In this document: piece by piece, positions 53,093 to 62,670 of the stretch
How positions within the stretch are numbered: the stretch's first letter is position 1
Layout: every line of letters begins with the position of its first letter
NCBI RefSeq assembly: GCF_003023845.1
Contig: NZ_PYFT01000001.1
Coordinates: 5,518,001-5,582,000 of the forward strand
Direction: 5' to 3'
Source: Adhaeribacter arboris
GTDB taxonomy: Bacteria; Bacteroidota; Bacteroidia; Cytophagales; Hymenobacteraceae
Length of the DNA stretch: 64,000 bases
Position numbers and translations under genes: made by a program
The notes under the pieces: model-generated
The model's input: only the letters and a program-made list of their open reading frames with translations
Told to the model about the DNA's origin: nothing
Databases searched by the model: none

Positions 53093-53878
53093 TTAGAATA
53101 AACTTTCAAAGTGGCAGGAGTTGCAATATCCCAAAGCCGAATGTATCCTTTTTCGGTTATACTAGCCCTCGATATACTCAAAAACAGCCAAGCGGGCTTC
53201 TTTCCGGGTAATAAATTTCCGATGGTAGATTAACTCGGCTTTCATCGATTTGAAAAAGCTTTCAGCCACAGCATCCAACAGTTGCCCTTACGGCTTATCC
53301 TTTGCCGCACTGGCTTGCCTTGTAGTTGGTTTCTGAACTGCTGACAGGTATTATACTGCATGCCTTGGTCAGAATGAAACAAGAGCGATTGGATTGTTGG
53401 TCTGTTTCTCACCGCCACCTGTTAGGCAGCCACACTGGTTACTTCCGCTTCTATGGTATTATTTAAGGCCCAGCCTACTACTTTCCTATCAGCCAGATCC
53501 AGTACCGCCTTCAGGTAAAGCCAGCCTTCCTAAGTCTTAATGTAAGTCAGGTCAGATACCCATTTCTCCGCCAGCCTGGTAGCGGAAAAATTCCGATTCA
53601 GGTAATTATCTGCTAAGGCAAAGCTATGCTTAAAATCAGTGATTCGCACCCGATATTTCCGGCGGATAATGCTGCGAGTAGCGTGTTTGCGCATCAGTCG
53701 GGCTATTCTTGGTTAATGCCTTTCTGCAAATCCACTGCATTTTAGGGCTAGCATAACAGCCGCCACTCTGCCAGTATACCTTCTTAACTGCCGCTAGCAG
53801 TTGCTGCTCCTTTCCGGCTTTTAAATCAACCGGGTGTTGCAGCCAATAATAAAAGCCACTGATACTTACCCGGAGCAC
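53093..53878 (-). pseudogene. IS3-family transposase OrfB (DDE), inactivated
   Basis: It begins MLRVSISGFYYWLQHPVDLK and, after frameshifting, continues RKHATRSIIRRKYRVRITDF. The DDE domain follows: WVSDLTYIKT (first Asp), KAVLDLADRKVVGWAL, LFHSDQGMQYNT (second Asp), [14 protein letters not shown] (Glu), and YNRKRIHSALGY. At least one frameshift and three stop codons (after YIKT, after TSVAA, and in place of W before YNRKRIHS) inactivate it. Confidence 0.82.
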
Positions 53879-53920
53879 CTGGCACCTCTTCTCTGGTGGA
53901 GAATTGATTCCGGTGCGCTT

Positions 53921-54214
53921 TTATGAATCCATATATCGCCCGTCTCCCCTGGAGAAGAGGCTAACTGCCTTATTTAAAATGGCGCGCTCTAGTTGCGCCT
54001 CCTTCAGTGCTTTTTGTAACCGACGGATCTCTTTTTGTTCTTCGGTGAGGCCAGCAGCAGTTTTTTTCCCAGGTTTTTGTTGCTGGTGGCTCCATTTGGT
54101 TATCCGGCCCGGATTAATGCCCAACTTGGCAGTCGCCCCTTTAACTGAATTCCTGGCATAAGAAAGATCCACGACCATTTTTTTAAAAGCAGTATTAAAT
54201 ACTCGTCTACTCAT
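53921..54214 (-). CDS. IS3-family transposase OrfA (HTH)
   Basis: A 97-residue DNA-binding half of an IS3 transposase: MSRRVFNTAFKKMVVDLSYA start, HTH KGATAKLGINPGRITKWSHQ, then a leucine-zipper-like helix EIRRLQKALKEAQLERAILN. The frame is intact, but OrfB is broken, so the element cannot move by itself. Confidence 0.8.
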   Translation of the reverse strand: MSRRVFNTAFKKMVVDLSYARNSVKGATAKLGINPGRITKWSHQQQKPGKKTAAGLTEEQKEIRRLQKALKEAQLERAILNKAVSLFSRGDGRYMDS

Positions 54215-54418
54215 CTAGTCAAATTTAATACTTTCATCAAACCTGCCTATCTTTTTCTCTCCAGCCAAAGGTAGCAACTCTTTAGGTTAATTACTCATTA
54301 ACTTAAAATCATTCATAGTTTCTCACTATTGGCATGATATTTATAAATTAATATATTTATATATTTCCAAAATCAAACCTCATTTATTTAACTAATCTTC
54401 CATTTTAAAACAATTCGT

Positions 54419-56395
54419 ATGGTAAAACGTCTACCTTTTTTTCTAATTCTATTTTGCAGCTCTTTTTGGTCTTTTAGCCAGTTACCCGTAGAAATTCCTA
54501 AATTTGGCAAGATAGACATTAAAGATTTTGAAAAAACTCCTTACAGTGCAGACACCAGCGTAAGTGCCGTGGTATTGTTTGAGGTAGGAGAATCAAAGTT
54601 TTCCGTAGATGCCTCCGGTCTGGTTTTATACTCTGACCACCATGTCCGGATAAAAATTCTTAAAAAGAGTGGTTATGAATGGGCCACCGAAACCATTCCC
54701 CTTTACGGTAATTCTAATGCTGATCGAGAAGTGGTAATGAATCTTAAAGGGAATACGTACAATTTGGTTGACGGTAAAATTATTACCGATAAGTTATCGA
54801 AAGAAGCCATTTTTACCGAAAAAGAAGATGACGTCTGGACAAATCAAAAATTCTCTTTACCCAATGTAAAAGAGGGTTCCATAATAGAATATAGTTACCG
54901 GATTAAATCGGGTTATTTCTTCGATTTTCCTAACTGGACATTTCAGCGAACTATCCCTGTATTATACAGCCAATACAAAGCAGAATTTCCGCAATATTTC
55001 GATTATAAAAAAGTTACCCAAGGCTACGAAGCTTTTTACATAGTTAAATCAGAACCAATAAACGTTAGTTTATCCTCTACTTTAGCCACTTCGGGTACGC
55101 GTTATATTTGGGCTATGAAAGACGTTCCGGCCATTGAAGAAGAACCTTATATGGGCAGCATTAAAGATTATGTAGCCCGCATCGAATTTGAATTAGGTCA
55201 AATAAGCCTCCCCGGTGATTTTGTACGTCCCATTAATAATAGTTGGGAAAAAATCACTACTAATTTGCTTGCCAGCGAAAACTTTGGTGGCCGCATAAAG
55301 AAAAGTTCTGTTGTAAAAAGTTTAACGGCTCCTGTACTTGCGCAGAGCACTGATCCAATTAAACGGTTGGAAGCTATTTTTGATTATGTACGGTCTAATT
55401 TTAAATGGAACGATGCAAATCGGCTTTTTGCTAGTCAAAGCTTTGGTAAATTGGTAGAAAAGAAAGTGGGTTCTTCTGCCGAAATTAATTTATTATTAAC
55501 TGCTATGCTAAAAGAAGCAGACATAGAAGCTAACCCACTTATTTTAAGTACCCGTGGTCACGGCAGAGTTAATCCTTATTATCCGAGTTTAACTAAATTT
55601 AACTATACCATTGCACATGCTAAAATAGGCGACAAGGTGTATTTACTTGATGCTACTGAACCAATGGGGACCTTAAATGTACTGCCAACCCGTTGTTTAA
55701 ACGAAGTGGGCCGCTTAATATCCGCTACTAATTCCGACTGGGTAGTATTACAATCTGAAGCAAAAGATTCGTTTGTTCACCACTCCAAATTAGTGATTAA
55801 TCAAGACAATTCTATTAGTGGCGCCGTACACGTTATCCGAAACGGCCATAATGCATTCACTTATCGTAAATCTATTTCTCAGGACGGCGAAAAGAAGTAT
55901 ATAGATAATTTAAAGAAAGCCTCTGATCTTTTTGAAATTAAAAATATCAACCTAAAAAATACAACGCCATCTTTAGAGCCACTTATTATTGATTACGAGA
56001 TAGCTACTACCAACCAAGCTCAGCCTTCCAATATCATTTACTTGCAGCCCCTTCAAAACGCGGCAACGAAAGCAAATCCGTTTAAGCACGAAACTCGCAA
56101 ATTTCCTATTGACTTTACTACGCCTATTGATCAAACCTATATGTACACCTATACCATTCCGGATGGTTATACAGTGGAAGAGCAACCTAAAAGTGCTAAG
56201 GTGTCTTTACCCGAAAATGGCGGAAGCTTTATTTATAGCGTAACCACCATGGGCAGTACTATTAATGTGCTGAGTAAAGTGGTGATAAACCGGCCTCAAT
56301 TTCTGGCAGAAGAATATCCTTACTTAAAAGAATTCTATAATCAGATTGTAGCCAAACAATCCGAACAGATTGTATTAAAGAAGAACGCGAACTAA
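54419..56395 (+). CDS. DUF3857 / transglutaminase-like protein lacking the catalytic Cys
   Basis: 658 residues: signal peptide (1-21), DUF3857 domain (about 40-215, with [20 protein letters not shown]), transglutaminase-like domain (about 290-410), and a C-terminal beta domain. At the catalytic site, where the family has GDCxD/A, this protein reads [20 protein letters not shown]: Ser replaces Cys, so it is probably a pseudoenzyme. His ([10 protein letters not shown]) and Asp (VYLLDATEP) regions remain recognisable. It lies 4 bp upstream of a paralog that keeps the Cys. Likely periplasmic; the partner relation is inferred. Confidence 0.75.
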   Translation: MVKRLPFFLILFCSSFWSFSQLPVEIPKFGKIDIKDFEKTPYSADTSVSAVVLFEVGESKFSVDASGLVLYSDHHVRIKILKKSGYEWATETIPLYGNSNADREVVMNLKGNTYNLVDGKIITDKLSKEAIFTEKEDDVWTNQKFSLPNVKEGSIIEYSYRIKSGYFFDFPNWTFQRTIPVLYSQYKAEFPQYFDYKKVTQGYEAFYIVKSEPINVSLSSTLATSGTRYIWAMKDVPAIEEEPYMGSIKDYVARIEFELGQISLPGDFVRPINNSWEKITTNLLASENFGGRIKKSSVVKSLTAPVLAQSTDPIKRLEAIFDYVRSNFKWNDANRLFASQSFGKLVEKKVGSSAEINLLLTAMLKEADIEANPLILSTRGHGRVNPYYPSLTKFNYTIAHAKIGDKVYLLDATEPMGTLNVLPTRCLNEVGRLISATNSDWVVLQSEAKDSFVHHSKLVINQDNSISGAVHVIRNGHNAFTYRKSISQDGEKKYIDNLKKASDLFEIKNINLKNTTPSLEPLIIDYEIATTNQAQPSNIIYLQPLQNAATKANPFKHETRKFPIDFTTPIDQTYMYTYTIPDGYTVEEQPKSAKVSLPENGGSFIYSVTTMGSTINVLSKVVINRPQFLAEEYPYLKEFYNQIVAKQSEQIVLKKNAN

Positions 56396-56399
56396 GCAA

Positions 56400-58343
56400 A
56401 TGAAATCAGAAATGCGCATAAATTGGGGCAGAGCAATTTTTACTGCCCTTATTTTAGTACTTCTTACTAATGCATTCAGTTTGGCAGCTGATAGTAAATA
56501 TGAGGTAAGTGCTATTCCAGCGACACTACGAGAAAATGCAAACGCCGTTATTCGTTTGCACGAAACAACTTTCACTGTGTTAGGTCCAGGTCGGGCAATA
56601 AAAAAGGTACATTATGTAGTTACCATTTTCAATGAAAAAGCCAAGAATTACCGGATATGCGGCGTTGGCTATGATAAATTTGTAAAATTCGGGTACTTAA
56701 AAGGTAATTTGTACGATGCTGATGGTAAGCTGATTAAAAAGCTAAAGAACTCTGATCTACAAGATATTTCCACCACTTCCAATTTTTCTTTGTATGAGGA
56801 TAATCGTGCTAAAGTTGCTGGTTTTGAGGACACTCGCTATCCGTATACTGTAGAGTTTGAAAATGAAATAAACTTGAATGGCATTCTTGGTTATCCGGAT
56901 TGGATGCCTCAAGACGATGAAAATCTCGCGCTAGAGAAAGCTACGTTCCAAATAAGTTTACCAACCGATATGGAGCTTCGGTATAAAGAAGTGAATATCA
57001 ATCAGGCCGCGGCAACGAGTAACGAAGCAAACCGCAAAACTTATAACTGGTCACTAACAAACTTACCCGCTAAAGAAATTGAACCATTTAGTTTGCCGAT
57101 TAGCCAATTAATGTCTGCTGTTTATACTGCTCCGAACGAATTTGAACTAAGTGGTTCTATGGGTAATATGAAGAGTTGGCAAGCATTTGGTAATTGGTAT
57201 TATGAGTTGAATAAAGACCGGGATCATCTGCCGGAAGTAACCGTAGCCAAATTAAAAGAAATTGTTAAGAATGAGAATGAGGTGGAGGGTAAGGTCAAGA
57301 AATTGTATGATTATCTGCAAGCCAATACGCGTTACGTTGGTATTCAGTTAGGTATTGGCGGTTTACAAACATTCGAAGCCTTAACAGTAGATAAGAATGG
57401 CTATGGCGATTGTAAAGCCCTAACCAATTACATGAAAGCTATGCTTAAAGCGGTAGGTATAGATTCTCATGCAGCATTGGTTATGTCAGGTCGGAATGAA
57501 TCTGATATTCTTACCGATTTTCCAAGTTTTCAGTTTAACCACGTAATTTTAAGTGTTCCTTTACCCAAAGATACCATGTGGCTAGAATGTACCAGTCAAA
57601 CAGAATCTATGGGGTATCTGGGAAGTTTTACCAGCGACCGGCATGTGTTGCTCATCACTCCTGAAGGTGGGAAATTAGTAAAAACGCCCACTTACCAAGC
57701 TCAACATAATATACAGCAACGTTCTGTTCTAGTTGATCTTGACCAAGAAGGTAATGCTACTGTCGAAGTAAATACTACTTATACAGGTTTGCAGCAAGAC
57801 GAAGTAAGTAGTATCATGCAGGAAACAACCGAAAAGCAAAAGAAATGGCTTTACGACAATTTCTCGTTAGCAAACTTTAATATTAACAAATTTGAATTTA
57901 AATCGCAGAGAAATAAGGTACCTGCAGTTAAAGAGAAGGTATTACTGCAAGCAAACAAATACGCAACTGTTAGTGGTAAAAGGCTTTTCCTGGATGTTAA
58001 TATGCTTAATCGCTCCCGGCACGTTCCTCCAAAATTAGAAAATCGCGAGTCAGAAATAGTGCGACGGTTAGCCTTCTGTGATTCAGATACTATTCGGTAC
58101 CATTTACCTACGGGTGCTTTCGAAATCGAGCATTTACCGGAAAAAATATCTATAAAATCTACTTTTGGAGAATATACGGCCACTATTACCGCTGACAAAA
58201 ATACCTTGGTTTACACGCGTAAATTACTGATGAACAAGGGCGCTTATCCCAAAACAGCCTACACGGAGTTAATTAACTTCTATAAAAAGGTAGCTGTAGC
58301 CGATAAAATGCAGGTTGTTTTATTAAGTAATAAACCACAATAA
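56400..58343 (+). CDS. DUF3857 / transglutaminase-like protein with intact catalytic Cys
   Basis: 647 residues: signal peptide (about 1-29, AFSLAAD), DUF3857 domain (about 45-230), and transglutaminase-like domain with [16 protein letters not shown] (Cys at about 341), [10 protein letters not shown] (His) and MWLECTSQT in the place of the Asp motif. A C-terminal beta domain follows. It is a paralog of the preceding gene and shares its transcript (4-bp gap). The family is exported and widespread in Bacteroidota; substrate unknown. A terminator follows at 58365-58400. Confidence 0.8.
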   Translation: MKSEMRINWGRAIFTALILVLLTNAFSLAADSKYEVSAIPATLRENANAVIRLHETTFTVLGPGRAIKKVHYVVTIFNEKAKNYRICGVGYDKFVKFGYLKGNLYDADGKLIKKLKNSDLQDISTTSNFSLYEDNRAKVAGFEDTRYPYTVEFENEINLNGILGYPDWMPQDDENLALEKATFQISLPTDMELRYKEVNINQAAATSNEANRKTYNWSLTNLPAKEIEPFSLPISQLMSAVYTAPNEFELSGSMGNMKSWQAFGNWYYELNKDRDHLPEVTVAKLKEIVKNENEVEGKVKKLYDYLQANTRYVGIQLGIGGLQTFEALTVDKNGYGDCKALTNYMKAMLKAVGIDSHAALVMSGRNESDILTDFPSFQFNHVILSVPLPKDTMWLECTSQTESMGYLGSFTSDRHVLLITPEGGKLVKTPTYQAQHNIQQRSVLVDLDQEGNATVEVNTTYTGLQQDEVSSIMQETTEKQKKWLYDNFSLANFNINKFEFKSQRNKVPAVKEKVLLQANKYATVSGKRLFLDVNMLNRSRHVPPKLENRESEIVRRLAFCDSDTIRYHLPTGAFEIEHLPEKISIKSTFGEYTATITADKNTLVYTRKLLMNKGAYPKTAYTELINFYKKVAVADKMQVVLLSNKPQ

Positions 58344-58364
58344 TAAAACTTCTCCATCCATTAC

Positions 58365-58400
58365 AAAAGCTTGTATCTGCATAAGGGTACAAGCTTTTTT
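58365..58400 (+). terminator. Intrinsic terminator
   Basis: AAAAGCTTGTA / TACAAGC stem followed by TTTTTT, 22 bp after the DUF3857 operon. Confidence 0.8.
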
Positions 58401-58607
58401 ATTTTATATTAAGTTGCTTTATTTAAAGGGCACATTCCGAAAAATTCAAATATTCAACTTACCTGAATGCTCTATTCAATTTTACTGGCTAATTATTATA
58501 AGTTAAAGTTCTGCATTTAATAAACAGTTAAGAGCAATATTGTAAATTATTGAAAACAAAATTCGGTATATTCGTTATTTACGGTATAAAAAATAATTTG
58601 CTCTGCT

Positions 58608-59267
58608 ATGTCTACTCAAACCGAAATATTAGAAGCCGTAAAGAACGGTAATATTGCGAAGGTTAAATCTTTATTGGCAGCTGAGCCGAATTTAATCGAG
58701 GCAAAAACTGAAAATCAAATATCTTTGGTTTTGCTAGCTACTTATCAACGCAATCCACGATTATTGGAGGCTATACTAAGTAACACTAATTACGAGCTTA
58801 CTATTTTTGAAGCGGCTGCTTTAGGAGTGAACGAGCGCGTTGTGGAACTACTAAATAATCAACCAGATTTACTCAATGCTATCTCACCCGATGGATTTAG
58901 TTCTTTGGGTTTAGCCAGTTTTTTTGGTCATGCTGATACCGTAAAATTATTAGTTGAAAAAGGTGCCAACATAAATCAACCTTCCAAAAATGATTGGCAA
59001 GTACAACCCTTGCATTCGGCAGTTGCGGCTCGCAGTCTTGAAATTGCTACTTATTTATTGGAGAATGGCGCCGAAGTAAATACCCAACAGCAACATGGCT
59101 TCACGCCCTTACATGCTGCTGCCCAGAGCGGTGATGCGGAAATGATTAAACTTTTATTGGAACACAAAGCCGATATCAACGCCACTACCAGCAGCGGTGA
59201 AACAGCTATGGACATTGCTCTTAAGTGTAAACATACGGAAGCCGCTCATATGTTTGTGGCCGGTTAA
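58608..59267 (+). CDS. Ankyrin-repeat protein
   Basis: 219 residues, no signal peptide, five to six ankyrin repeats. Clearest: GFSSLGLASFFGHADTVKLL, VQPLHSAVAARSLEIATYLL, GFTPLHAAAQSGDAEMIKLL and GETAMDIALKCKHTEA. The repeats fill the whole protein, so it is a cytoplasmic protein-binding scaffold. It stands alone after a terminator. Partner unknown. Confidence 0.88.
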   Translation: MSTQTEILEAVKNGNIAKVKSLLAAEPNLIEAKTENQISLVLLATYQRNPRLLEAILSNTNYELTIFEAAALGVNERVVELLNNQPDLLNAISPDGFSSLGLASFFGHADTVKLLVEKGANINQPSKNDWQVQPLHSAVAARSLEIATYLLENGAEVNTQQQHGFTPLHAAAQSGDAEMIKLLLEHKADINATTSSGETAMDIALKCKHTEAAHMFVAG

Positions 59268-59440
59268 CTTTAGATATTTCGGAATTTAAAACTTAGTCAG
59301 AATATATTTGCTCTATTGTATTTCCTTTAAAATAGAATTGTATTTGTTTCTAAAGTGTGAAGGTTCAAGGGATACGCTACAGTCTTACTAGTTGACATAA
59401 TCTTCCATAGTAACTATTATTAAAGCTGAGGGCTGGTGAA

Positions 59441-60414
59441 GTTATGTAAAAACAAAAGCAACGCAGAAAGCCCGAGCGTACTGGATAAGAATTTATGAAC
59501 AATTAATTTCAATCAGCAAGACTGCTCGTCATTGTGGTATTACCCGCGCTACCCTCCAACGGTAGCTTAAACGCCTGCTCCAAGAAGGATTAGCAGACCG
59601 TTCCAGAAGGCCGCAGAAACTAGATCATGAAACCATTATTCTTATTTTTGCTGTAAGGGATGTATACCGATTCGGCAAAATCCGGATTTGCTCTCACCTG
59701 TGGCAACACCATCAAATTAGAACATCAGCTTTCACAGTTGCCAGAGTTCTGGAAAGATATGACCGGAAGTTGCTTAAACGCTATGCCAAAGACATTCCGA
59801 GGAAAAGGTTCAGATGGATCTTTGCAAAATAAGCACCAGCATTTATCAGTATACGGCTATTGACGGCTGTAGCCGCTTCCGGGTACTTCATATTTATTCC
59901 CGAAGAACGGCTAAAAACTCTATTAATTTTCTGGAGCGGGTGGTGGAACAAATGCCTTTTCTTATCCAGCGGGTTCAGACGGACCGAGGACAGGAATTTT
60001 TCTCTCTTTCAACAGAAGTTGCAGGAGTATAGTCTTAAGTTCAGGTCTATTAAGCCGCGTTCTCCTCATCTGAATGGAAAAGTGGAACGGAGCCATCAGA
60101 TGAACCTGCAAGAGTTTTACGTAGCAGCCAACCTAAAAGTCCCGAACTTAAATGGCAGGATGGAGGAACGGCAATTTCATTATAATTGGTATTGGCAGCA
60201 TAGTTCTTTAAAAGGTAAAACACCCATGAACATTGTTTGTAGCAAATCTGCCTTAACTTCTTTTTGGGAGGATGTAGAAGCCAAATATGACTCTGTTAAA
60301 GAACCTATCCGGGAACAAAGTTATCGAAAAGACCGCAACCTCCTAAGTTTAGAAAAAAAGCCTTACTTCCTTAAACTTGAGCAAATCTCAATTTTAAAAG
60401 TAATTAAACTGTAG
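59441..60414 (+). pseudogene. IS481-type transposase, frameshifted
   Basis: Reading across frames: an HTH start (ISKTARHCGITRATLQR, then a TAG in place of W, then LKRLLQEGLADRSRRPQKLD), a second HTH region (FGKIRICSHLWQHHQIRTSA), and the DDE domain ending in the IS481-typical IKPRSPHLNGKVERSHQMNL with catalytic Glu. At least one stop and two frame changes disable it. Confidence 0.75.
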
Positions 60415-60840
60415 CGAATCTATGGAACCATTACAGCCAATTGATTTAATTTCTTTTTGGAGAAGTCGGTTGTTTTTTCGCGCAGATTTTCTGGTTCTAG
60501 TCCTAATACAGATATTCAGACCTTCTATAATTTTAATATACGCTTTTCCGATAATGTGTTTTTCTGAGGATAGTACTTTCGGAAAGGCTTTCCGATGATT
60601 GGTGCAATACTCTTCTAATTTTACTGCTTCCAGCTTTTTGACCAACTCCCGAACTGTTTTAGCACTCCTCCTACCACAACTATATGTTAGTATTGGGTCT
60701 GTTTCAGGACAACAGACATACAATAACTAATATTTCTCCTTTATTGCGTTTACCGACAAAACTCCACACTTCATCTATCTGAACGGGTTTATAATGCTGG
60801 TCTATCATAAGCCAAACGTCAGTATAGTAATACATGGAAT
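60394..60840 (-). pseudogene. IS1-type transposase, frameshifted
   Basis: The 5' part on the minus strand (from 60840) reads YKPVQIDEVWSFVGKRNKGE, the first catalytic region of IS1 transposases. After a frame change it reads RRSAKTVRELVKKLEAV, then YCTNHRKAFPKVL, then IEGLNICIRTRTRKSARKNN. It overlaps the end of the convergent IS481 remnant by about 20 bp. Inactive. Confidence 0.7.
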
Positions 60841-61385
60841 AAAAAATTATAATTAAAGAATCATGTAAATACTAAGCTTTAGATAATAAGATGATTTTCC
60901 TATTAAATTGAATAAATAAAGTTCATTTTTTACTTACTTAATAAATTAATATATGTACTTGATTTTTACTGTATATTATATAATAAGCTTAATCGTTTAC
61001 TTATTCTATATTAATGTGTTTAGTTATAAATATTTAAAATTAGAATGATTGATTCGAATATCTATAAAATTTTAAATTATTACATTTTTAATTTAGTAAC
61101 TGTCGCATAAATGATGTAATCTATTATTTTATATGATAATAGATGTTATTTTTATAAAATCTATTATCATATAATTTTCTATAAACTGGTTTAAAATATA
61201 GTTGTAATATAAAAATAATTATATAATATAATAAACATTATTATGTTAATTTATGCAGTAATAGTTATATTTGCATAGTTTTTGGAAATACATATTGTAT
61301 AACTAGCTGATAGGTAAATTTTACTATTTTTCTTTATGAAGATACTTTTAACAATACATAAGATTTTAATTTTATATATCGTATT
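60841..61385. other. Extremely AT-rich intergenic region with a long inverted repeat
   Basis: 545 bp of very low GC with no reading frame. TTATATGATAATAGAT (61129-61144) and ATCTATTATCATATAA (61159-61174) are perfect 16-bp inverted arms with a 14-nt loop. A further ATCTATTAT lies at 61119-61127. Probably the promoter region of the RHS gene remnant. Confidence 0.5.
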
Positions 61386-61824
61386 ATGTTGCTTTTTTCT
61401 AAAATAAGTTGGGTTCAAATTAAAACTTCTACAACTATACCTTCCTCTCCGAATGCTGCTGCATTGATGAAGTTCGGGGATATTCCAGTTAGTAACTATT
61501 CAGGAACTCTAAATATTGATGTACCTCTGTATACCATTGAAAGCGGTAACATTACTGTGGCCATCTCTCTAGCGTATCATGCTGCTGTATTAAGTTAAGT
61601 GAAGAAGCTAGTTCTGTAAATTTAGGTTGGGAGCCTTCATGACAACGTATACCCACGATCTTTTAGTTGGTATTTCCTCTGTAATGGGTAGTAATAACCA
61701 AATTGCCTATTACAAATATGATGAGCTTGGTCGGTTAATCTTAGTAAAAGATGGGAGAGGCAATGTTGTTAAATCATATAAATACTATTATCGCAATAGC
61801 GGATTACTCCAAGCAACTAAATAA
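61386..61824 (+). pseudogene. RHS/YD-repeat protein with its middle deleted
   Basis: 61386-61598 encodes the standard N-terminus of Bacteroidota RHS proteins: SPNAAALMKFGDIPVSNYSG, TLNIDVPLYTIESGNITVAI, SLAYHA. It stops, and 61627-61824 encodes the typical end of the repeat region: TYTHDLLVGISSVMG, YYKYDELGRLILVKDGRGNV. The thousands of bases normally between are gone. No toxin domain follows. Confidence 0.75.
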
Positions 61825-61902
61825 GCCTTTTTATCAAAAACGTCTGCTTTTACCCCTTTCACCTGTATTCATAAAAATTTCAATATTTACTATAAGTTTA
61901 CT

Positions 61903-62538
61903 ATGGTTTATTTACGATTTCTTTTATTCTTCCTTCTTATTTGCTCGGCTAAGTTTATTCTGGCACAACCTAGTCAGACGATCTACTTTAATGAGGCGGG
62001 CAAAGCAACGATTAAAGATCAGGCTAGCTATTATAGTACTATTACCCAAATAAAAAAAGATACAACACGCTATACAGTTAGTACTTTTTTTATATCGGGA
62101 AATTTGAAAGAAAATGGTATCTATGAGGTCCGCAATTTTCCGGTTATCTGGGAAACATTATACCAACTTGATTTTTCAAATGCGTTAAAAGAAGGACTTT
62201 TTAAGGAGTATTATCCTAATCAGCAACTCAAGTTCGAAGGAAAGTTTAGGAAGGGATTTGGGGAAGGAAAACACCGCCGGTGGTATGATAATGGGCAATT
62301 GCTTTCTGAAACAACCTTGGTCAATGGGCGTGAAGAAGGAAAAGTAATGAGCTATTACGAGAATGGAAAGCCAAGTACGCAATACAAAGCCAGTAGTGGT
62401 AAAATCGAGGGGGAATTAGTAGAATACTATACAAATGGCCGGAAAAGATCCCGGGCAACTTTCAGTAATGGCCTATTAGTGGGAGATATTATCTATTATG
62501 ATTCGAAAGAAAACGAAGGTCCTAAAAAAAGTAAATAA
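61903..62538 (+). CDS. YwqK/MORN-variant repeat protein
   Basis: 211 residues: signal peptide (about 1-20, LICSAKFILAQ) and C-terminal MORN-variant repeats of the YwqK type: YYPNQQLKFEGKFRKGFGEG, RWYDNGQLLSETTLVNGREE, SYYENGKPSTQYKASSGKIE, EYYTNGRKRSRATFSNG. YwqK-type proteins act as antitoxins or immunity proteins in some systems, and here the gene follows a decayed RHS gene. The signal peptide argues for an exported product. Immunity role inferred. Confidence 0.75.
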   Translation: MVYLRFLLFFLLICSAKFILAQPSQTIYFNEAGKATIKDQASYYSTITQIKKDTTRYTVSTFFISGNLKENGIYEVRNFPVIWETLYQLDFSNALKEGLFKEYYPNQQLKFEGKFRKGFGEGKHRRWYDNGQLLSETTLVNGREEGKVMSYYENGKPSTQYKASSGKIEGELVEYYTNGRKRSRATFSNGLLVGDIIYYDSKENEGPKKSK

Positions 62539-62670
62539 GACTTTGTTTATTTAATCTATTATTTTTTCATATACCTGTAATATAAATTAATACAGAATAA
62601 GGAATGCTCTTATAGCAGGGTTAGGCTAGCACCTAAGCTTGCGAGGGATGATTATTGTTTAAACTTTTCT

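Larger units (their letters stand above)
53030..54235 (-). mobile_element. Decayed IS3-family element
   Basis: Contains orfA (53921-54214) and a broken orfB (53093-53878) in the usual overlapping IS3 order on the minus strand. The ends are approximate; clear terminal inverted repeats or a target duplication were not found. Confidence 0.75.
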
